Shown here one piece after another: positions 58,166-64,000 of a DNA stretch of 64,000 nt (positions are counted from its first letter, which is position 1; each line of letters begins with the position of its first letter). Source of the stretch: Byssochlamys sp. IMV 00236. Lineage: Eukaryota; Ascomycota; Eurotiomycetes; Eurotiales; Thermoascaceae. The position numbers were made by a program, and so were the translations under genes. The notes under the pieces are model-generated. The model saw nothing but the letters and a program-made list of their open reading frames with translations, had not been told where the DNA came from and did no database searches. The DNA lies in assembly GCA_001931875.2 (NCBI GenBank), contig MSJH02000808.1:62001-126000 (forward strand). Reading direction: 5' to 3'.

Positions 58166-60370
58166 ATGACGCTCCATTGGGCTCAACTCCTCCTTTGGGC
58201 TTCCCTCGGAGGAGTCCATGCTATGAGCCCATACATGCTCGAGGCCATGAAAGCAGAGCGTGTATCTGGATATGGCACCTACGACGTTCCATCATGGGAG
58301 CCAGCGTTCAACGATGAATCTCCTCCTTACAGAGGACATCGAATCCCGCGCGAAGACTGGGAGTTGAGATGCAGCAGCTCCCATGAGCAGCACGAATGCA
58401 AATACGCAATCGACGGCACGAATACCACTTCCTGGCGCAGCAGTTCCGAGCACGGTCATCACAGTATTACCGTGGATTTGAAGCAGATTTACCATGTGAG
58501 CGCTGTTGTCGTTCTGCCTCCGATAGACACCGGGGTAGAGGGATTGATTACAGAGCATGAGATCTACGTTAGCAATGACAATGAGCATTGGGAAGATCCC
58601 GTCGCCTATGGGATGTGGCCTGATACGAATAGACAGCGGATGTCGGTATTTGAGCCAACATCTGCTAGATACGTCAGAATCAGCACCGGTTCTAAGGATG
58701 CGCGTAAAGAGCAGTCGTGGGTTGGGATTTCTGAACTCAACATCTTTGGAACTCTATATGCTATTCCTCAAGACCCGACTCGAGGTGTCTGGGGACCGAC
58801 TCTTGATTTTCCTGTTGTGCCAGTTGCTGGAGCCCAGGAGGCATCGGGCCATATTGTCCTCTGGTCGTCGTGGGCATCAGACCAGTTCCATTCAACTCCA
58901 GGTGGTAAAACTGCCATGACCCGGTGGAATCCGCTGACGAAAGACGTCTCGAAGCGCATCGTGACCAACACCCAGCATGACATGTTTTGTCCTGGTATCG
59001 CCATTGACGGTACCGGCATGATGGTTGTCACAGGAGGAAACGATGCTTCCCAGACTAGTCTCTACAACGCTACTGCGGATAAGTGGGTGACGGGACAAGC
59101 GATGCACCTTCGACGTGGATATCAGGCGTCAACGACCCTCTCCGACGGACGCGTATTTGTGATCGGTGGCTCCTGGGCTGGTGGCTCCAACATCCCCAAG
59201 GATGGCGAGGTCTACGATCCTTACACTGGAACCTGGACCATGCTGCCCGGTGCCAAAGTAGAACCTATGTTGACGGATGACCAGGAGGGAGCATGGCGAG
59301 CTGATAATCACGGCTGGTTATTTGGTTGGAAAAACCAGACCGTCTTCCAGGCTGGCCCCAGCAAAGCCATGAATTGGTACTTCGTCGAAGGAGAGGGTTC
59401 TTACCGTGGGGTAGGAAACCGTCTCGACGACGACGACTCTATGTCAGGCAACGCAGTCATGTTTGATGCCGTCAAGGGCAAGATCCTTACAATCGGCGGT
59501 TCTCCCGACTACGATAAATCCTGGGCTAGCAGGAACGCCCATATCATCACCCTACGAGAACCGGGTGAAGAACCGATCGTTGAGCTCGCAGCAAAGAACG
59601 GCGAAATGCATTCTGAGCGAGTCTTCCACACTTCTGTCGTTCTTCCCGACGGGAAAGTATTCATTGCGGGTGGTCAGGAATTCGGCATCCCCTTCAATGA
59701 AGAGAATGTCAAATTCATCCCAGAACTCTATGATCCAGAAACAGACACTTTCACAGAACTGCAGCAGAACAACGTCGTGCGGGTCTATCATACTCTGTCG
59801 ATTCTACTTCCCGATGGTAGGGTTTTGAATGGCGGTGGTGGTCTTTGCGGTAACTGCTCTGCGAATCATTACGATGCTCAAATCTTCACGCCGCCGTATC
59901 TATTGACTGAGACTGGTGAAGCTCGTCCACGTCCGGAAATTATATCTCAGGTGCCGGATGAAGTCCAAGTCGGCGAGGCTCTGACGTTCGAAACAAGAAA
60001 CGAGGTCAAGAGTGCTTCTCTCGTTCGTCTGGGCAGTGCCACTCATACAGTCAACACTGACCAACGACGTGTTCCGCTGGACCTCGCTCGTATTTCCTCG
60101 ACGGGCGCATACAGATACGAGGTTCAACTCCCTGGAGATCCTGGTATTCTCATTCCTGGCTACTGGATGTTGTTCGTCATGGACAATGACGGGGTACCCA
60201 GCATCGCGAAGACGATCATGATTACCGTGGAGCACAAACACAAAACTATCCAGCCAGCGAAGCAACACCATGCTGAGATCAGCAGTGAGAGTTTGGATCT
60301 TGAGTCGTTTAAGAATTACTGGGAATATTTTATGCCAACACTTCTTGCGCAAGTGCTTCGTCGAGGTTGA
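58166..60370 (+). CDS. gaoA: Galactose oxidase-type copper radical oxidase (734 aa)
   Basis: The gene is intronless. A signal peptide (MTLHWAQLLLWASLGGVHA, cleavage after Ala19) precedes an F5/8-type-C (CBM32-like) domain (about 65-195), a seven-blade Kelch domain (about 205-595) and the C-terminal beta domain (about 595-690). All copper and cofactor residues of Fusarium galactose oxidase are present: Cys275 (HDMFCPGI) and Tyr319 (RRGYQAS) for the cross-link, stacking Trp337, and ligands Tyr541-His542 (VRVYHTL) and His627 (SATHTVNTDQRR). Arg378 (usual R330) and Phe510 (F464) are kept. The residues matching Q326, Y329 and Q406 are Glu374, Trp377 and Asp450. The enzyme is secreted and oxidises primary alcohols or galactose to aldehydes, releasing H2O2. 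A tail of about 45 residues (after IMITVEH) is not in the Fusarium enzyme. The substrate may differ from galactose. Confidence 0.93.
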   Translation: MTLHWAQLLLWASLGGVHAMSPYMLEAMKAERVSGYGTYDVPSWEPAFNDESPPYRGHRIPREDWELRCSSSHEQHECKYAIDGTNTTSWRSSSEHGHHSITVDLKQIYHVSAVVVLPPIDTGVEGLITEHEIYVSNDNEHWEDPVAYGMWPDTNRQRMSVFEPTSARYVRISTGSKDARKEQSWVGISELNIFGTLYAIPQDPTRGVWGPTLDFPVVPVAGAQEASGHIVLWSSWASDQFHSTPGGKTAMTRWNPLTKDVSKRIVTNTQHDMFCPGIAIDGTGMMVVTGGNDASQTSLYNATADKWVTGQAMHLRRGYQASTTLSDGRVFVIGGSWAGGSNIPKDGEVYDPYTGTWTMLPGAKVEPMLTDDQEGAWRADNHGWLFGWKNQTVFQAGPSKAMNWYFVEGEGSYRGVGNRLDDDDSMSGNAVMFDAVKGKILTIGGSPDYDKSWASRNAHIITLREPGEEPIVELAAKNGEMHSERVFHTSVVLPDGKVFIAGGQEFGIPFNEENVKFIPELYDPETDTFTELQQNNVVRVYHTLSILLPDGRVLNGGGGLCGNCSANHYDAQIFTPPYLLTETGEARPRPEIISQVPDEVQVGEALTFETRNEVKSASLVRLGSATHTVNTDQRRVPLDLARISSTGAYRYEVQLPGDPGILIPGYWMLFVMDNDGVPSIAKTIMITVEHKHKTIQPAKQHHAEISSESLDLESFKNYWEYFMPTLLAQVLRRG

Positions 60371-60614
60371 TCAAATGATTTTCGCTCTGACATCGCGTAC
60401 ATAGCGGATGGTATAAATGACAGTAAACGGGGATTTTGGAATGCCTTTACTGTATGCATCTGTATTTTAGATCTTTTAGGTTGAAATATTATCGGTACCG
60501 TGTATTCTCGCATAATCACGACAGAATACTTTTTCTTCACTGTTAGAAGATAATATGACCTTACTACGACCATCTATTTCTTGGCCATCGGCGCTTCGCC
60601 TGACTCAAACTAAC

Positions 60615-61457
60615 CTAGTAAAACACTGAAGAATAAACCACCTGCATCATGAGGAATTCCACCGGATACTGGTCCAGTATATTAGGCACAAGTTCAAGCC
60701 AGTCTGGTTTGAATCTACAGGCGATTGTGGCGTTGCAGAAATCCCAGAACTCCGGATACCATCCAGAACTTTCCCAATCCAGTAGAGTGATTCTAAACTC
60801 TGGAGTTCCGTCGCGACATCCTAGCCTTTCCACCATAATATTCTTCGGTTGAAGATCGCCGTGGGTGAAAACAGTACGGTGGTTTTTCAAAGTCTCATCA
60901 ATCATATTCCGCAATAATCGTATGTATGGGTCTGATTCTGTCTGACGAAGTCTCTCAAGAATAGCCAGATTCATATCTCCCTGATTTGCGAAGGGGCCTG
61001 AAATTTTAGGATTTAGACCTGCCGTCCAGAACACCCCATCAAGATAAGGCTGGCGATTCAACATTCCCAAGTAATCTGGTGGAGGTATACTCCGTAGCTC
61101 CGTCATCGCGTCTTTAACCAAGTTGCTTATCGTAGCCTTTTCAACCGGGCTAAGGGATGACAATAACTCTTCTAGGGTATCGCCGGGGAGATATTCCATA
61201 ATAATGTAAGTCTTGTTCGTGTTGGGTTCCTTGAAAGCTTCGAAGACTTTCGGGACTGGAACCTTGCTGTTTGCCGCGAGGAACTTCATGTTTTCTGCCT
61301 CAATGAGGGATACGCCATAACCCATTTTCACTGCGAACTGCTCGTTTACCCGGACGACTTTGTCGGATGCGTCTGGCGCGCTTACGAATTCCGTCGCGGC
61401 CTCGATCTCAGCGACAGTCGGTAGGCGAATGGCGTTCGAGGCCATTGGTTTTGACAT
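60615..61457 (-). CDS. Aminoglycoside phosphotransferase (APH)-like kinase (280 aa)
   Basis: The gene is a single exon from ATG 61457 to the stop at 60615. It belongs to the fungal APH/choline-kinase-like fold group. Visible parts are the nucleotide-side KVVRVNEQFAVKMG, IIMEYLPGDTLEELL as hinge, the catalytic Brenner motif FTHGDLQPKNIMV (His199, Asp201, Asn206) and the metal-binding LLDWESSGWYPEFWDF (Asp227). The C-terminus ends in VVYSSVFY. Many such genes occur in Aspergillus, and their substrates are largely unknown; the name does not imply drug resistance. Translation could begin at an earlier TTG, but ATG 61457 gives the normal N-terminal length. A second Met four codons later is possible. 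No neighbour clearly points to its substrate. Confidence 0.87.
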   Translation of the reverse strand: MSKPMASNAIRLPTVAEIEAATEFVSAPDASDKVVRVNEQFAVKMGYGVSLIEAENMKFLAANSKVPVPKVFEAFKEPNTNKTYIIMEYLPGDTLEELLSSLSPVEKATISNLVKDAMTELRSIPPPDYLGMLNRQPYLDGVFWTAGLNPKISGPFANQGDMNLAILERLRQTESDPYIRLLRNMIDETLKNHRTVFTHGDLQPKNIMVERLGCRDGTPEFRITLLDWESSGWYPEFWDFCNATIACRFKPDWLELVPNILDQYPVEFLMMQVVYSSVFY

Positions 61458-62040
61458 CTTATAGACAATGTTAAATTCTCGATATATCACTTGCAATATA
61501 GCACAGGAGCAGGCTGAAGTGGGTTGGATTTGAATTTGGATTCAAAGTGGGTGTTTGGTTGTTGGAGAGGCTTTTGTTGTGGTAGTGGTGGTGGTTGTTT
61601 ACATAATCATTAATGTAGATCATGGCCCAGCGCCGTGAAAATCCGTTTATGCCTTGCACCAGAATTCTAGTTTGTTTTACTACAGATTTAGTAGTGTGAA
61701 CATAGAATCTACCGACAAAATCAAGCCGGAAATATATGATAAGACCAATGAAGTGTCCGTATTTAAGGCCATTTTCTGGCTTGGGATTGGATGGGAACAT
61801 TGTGTTCAACAGGGTGCTCAAACAGTGAGTTATGTAGTCTCTATCGAAGGGCCTCCTGTTCAATCATTTCCCTCTTACCTTCTGATCCAGTTACTGGTGA
61901 AAATGAAGTCATATATAGCCTCCATTGTCGTCATTTTTGGCATCGACTCCACAGGTCCTCACATTGTGCTTGTAATTAAGAGATAACTGATGCACCAGGG
62001 TCCCAGAACCTGTGCATGGAGAATCTATCCAAGAAAATAA
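61458..62040. other. Intergenic, 583 bp
   Basis: This is upstream of the APH-like gene and downstream of the ABC transporter. The strip at about 61545-61610 is rich in GTTG/GTGGTG words on the + strand. Nothing gene-like is seen. Confidence 0.5.
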
Positions 62041-64000
62041 TCAACTTCCACCTTCTTCCTGGACATTATGCTGTCCTACGATCGTCAGGAATACCTGGTC
62101 CAGCGATGTCTGACTGACGGAGTAGTATGCCACTCCTAGATCCTCCTTGTGGCCTTCAAGCAGCGAGAAGAGAGTGCTGATGCCCCTAGGCTTGCTCAAT
62201 ACAGGTAATTGGAATGGATTTGATGACGAGCTGGACGACTCGGTGCGGGTTATACGGGTTTGGATTTCGTCTTTAGAGTTGTAGGTTATATCGGCACCCT
62301 GCTCGTGCAAGGTGATACTGCTGGATGAAGACGAGGAAAAGGATACCGGCACACTGAAGCGAAGCTGTCCGTGATAGGTCTTCTGCTCAATGTCTGCCCC
62401 CGGGAAGGTACTGCGTACCCACACACGGATGCGTTCCATGTCCTCGCTGGATGTGTGAGGAGCGGCCGAGTGCACCAGATGGACATGGTACCTGTTTCCG
62501 TATTTGCGGCGAAGGTACTCCGTCGTGCCCAGCGCAAGCATCTTTGCGGCCATGATACCGGCACGATTGGCTAGAGCGTCTGCTTCCTCCATGGAATGGG
62601 TAGTCAGGACGAGGGAGCGGCCAGGCACCACAGCCGCCAGAGTCCGCCACATCACTCGTTTTGACGCCGCGTCCATACCGGAGGATGGCTCATCGAGAAG
62701 GAGCACAGCAGGGTTGCCTATGAGGGCAATACCCAGCGAGAGCTTGCGTTTATTTCCGCCAGAGAGCTTGGCTGCCATCGGATTACCGTATGGCGTCAAT
62801 CCCACGGCGAAAATAACTTCACGGACGTTGTGTTCGACATCAGGAACTCCACGGATGCGGGCGTAAAACCGCAAATGCTCCAGAACAGTCATCTGGTCCA
62901 TTGCATCGAACTGCGGACACACTCCCAAATGGGAGCGGGCAGTTGCACGGTGTCTCACCACGGACACATTTTCGACGAATATCTCACTCTCGCTATTGGA
63001 TGGTTGCATATCACCACGGATCAGGCTGATGGTAGTTGTTTTTCCTGCTCCATTCGGACCGAGAAGAGCGAACACTTCTCCTCTGCTGACGCCAAAAGTC
63101 ACGTCTTGGACTGCGATGGACTTTCCAAATGCTTTGGTCAGATGCAGCACACGTAGACCGTCATTGGCACTCGATACACGCGTCAGTTCGTTCGAGATAT
63201 CATCATCAATATGGTCTCTTTCTTCCGCATCATTATTCTTTCCCCTGTCCCTGAAACGAAAGAAAGTCGGGCCACTTTCCAGCCAAAGCAACAATCCGAA
63301 GAGGAAGAAAGTCTGAAGAATTAAGTAGAGGATAGGGCCACCGTAAAGGGTGATCTCTCCCGCATAAGGTGCGACCTGCCTATCTCGGCAAAGAATAGAG
63401 AAGATGTTCAATGAGACGAACATCGATCGGGCGAGACTGCCAACAGGCGTCACAATAGCAATTGTGAAATGCGCGATGTTGACATATGAATCGATCTTCG
63501 TCGTAGGCGCGTAAGTGAGCACCGAGAGATAGGCGATAAAGTAGATAAGAAACATTACACTATCGATGGTCAGTGGATATGCTGCTGGAGAAGAAGGCAT
63601 TTGGCTTACCACTGTCCGCCAGCGGCACAAGCAAAAGCGCCAAGCTGGGAACGCGAGAATAGGGAGACCACATAGGATATAAGAGTCGAACATAACCCAT
63701 AGAGAAAGAAAACCACAAATAGATAGCCAGCGTGGTACCACGCGTCAGAAGCCGCTACAAATATAACTATCGCAAGCACGCTGGTGATTAAAACTAGACA
63801 GAAGTCGAAAGCAAGATATGCGAGCCACAAAGGCAGACTCCTAACGCCGTTGCTGTAGTGTAGAGCCCTAACGTTCCTTAATCGTTCAACAGTGGGATAG
63901 AGGGAAAATAGAGCAGGGTACACTGCCATTGCCAAGCCAAAGTAAACAATAAGCTGTAGCGCCTTTCCAACGTCAGGCTGCCATGGGATGTCGAAGTATT
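62041..64000 (-). CDS. ABCA-type ABC transporter, C-terminal half (partial at window edge)
   Basis: Exons seen in coding order are edge (64000)-63610 and 63559-62041, joined at GGQ|C VMFLIYF; the 5' part lies outside the window. The visible upstream exon encodes membrane helices (ALQLIVYFGLAMAVYPALF, LWLAYLAFDFCLVLITSVLA, GYLFVVFFLYGLCSTLISY). The last exon begins with more helices, then a nucleotide-binding domain. This has Walker A GPNGAGKTT (codons about 63060-63034), signature LSGGNKRKLSLGIALIG, Walker B AVLLLDEPSSGMD and H-loop LTTHSMEEADAL. These features and GVCPQFDAMDQMTVLEHLRF are characteristic of the ABCA family, which moves lipids in animals. Fungal members are few and poorly studied. 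After the NBD a regulatory tail contains two Ser runs and ends VGQHNVQEEGGS. Since a membrane domain precedes this NBD, it is probably the second half of a full transporter. Confidence 0.92.

Noticed and set aside
61545..61610. GTTG/GTGGTG-rich strip as a structured RNA or regulatory repeat
   Set aside because: It is short and imperfect with no pairing partner; simple-sequence DNA is the simpler reading.
1..64000. tRNA, 5S rRNA, TPP riboswitch, CRISPR array, LTR or DNA transposon
   Set aside because: Scanning both strands by eye found no convincing B-box TTCGA context with an acceptor stem, no conserved 5S core, no regularly spaced repeats, no terminal repeats with transposase or reverse-transcriptase motifs. 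A covariance-model or repeat search could still find faint cases.
51651..64000. A secondary-metabolite or catabolic gene cluster (MFS, DyP, galactose oxidase, APH-like, ABC)
   Set aside because: No backbone synthase, no shared regulator and no common pathway chemistry; only the DyP/oxidase pair is suggestive.

Overview
The window looks like nuclear DNA of a filamentous ascomycete, most likely from the Eurotiales (Aspergillus or a close relative). Introns are short (about 50-190 nt) with GTRAGT-type donors. Most 5' and 3' spacers exceed 1 kb. The gene families are typical of this group: a Ksp1/Ran1-type kinase, a Zn2Cys6 regulator, DUF7730, Vps18, Opi1, cryptochrome/photolyase, a QDE-1-type RNA-dependent RNA polymerase and galactose oxidase. 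I rebuilt exons by eye from reading frame, splice consensus and remembered family conservation. Every multi-exon CDS given as complete sums to a multiple of three. No RNA data were available.

Layout. 1-984 (-) holds the N-terminal part of a protein kinase cut by the window edge. A 7.6-kb stretch without a recognisable gene follows, up to a seven-exon Zn2Cys6 transcription factor (8589-11192, +). Next come a DUF7730 protein (11995-13165, -), Vps18 (13765-16770, -), a small four-helix membrane protein (17866-18520, +), an FAD-dependent oxidoreductase (18786-20667, -), Opi1 (22391-24031, -), and divergently from it a cryptochrome/photolyase (25787-27584, +). Then follow a DUF2406-like small protein (28972-29473, -), the RNA-dependent RNA polymerase (31132-35103, -), an amino-acid permease with a 7-nt exon (36508-38416, -), an AlkB-like dioxygenase (40193-40888, -), a short-chain dehydrogenase (41285-42339, -) and an NmrA-like protein (44353-45536, -). 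After a second gene-poor stretch of about 6 kb comes a ten-exon MFS transporter (51651-53786, +). It is followed by a DyP-type peroxidase (54958-56956, -) divergent from a galactose oxidase (58166-60370, +). The window ends with an APH-like phosphotransferase (60615-61457, -) and the C-terminal half of an ABCA-type transporter (62041 to the edge, -).

Most genes are housekeeping or regulatory and do not form one pathway. The most suggestive functional unit is the divergent pair of a secreted H2O2-producing copper radical oxidase and an H2O2-using DyP peroxidase sharing about 1.2 kb of upstream DNA. The peroxidase lacks a visible signal peptide, so any direct coupling is uncertain. The oxidase keeps all copper and cofactor residues of galactose oxidase but differs at three substrate-pocket positions. 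I found no CRISPR array, rRNA, convincing tRNA, intact transposon or viral element. I see no clear candidate for an entirely new system.
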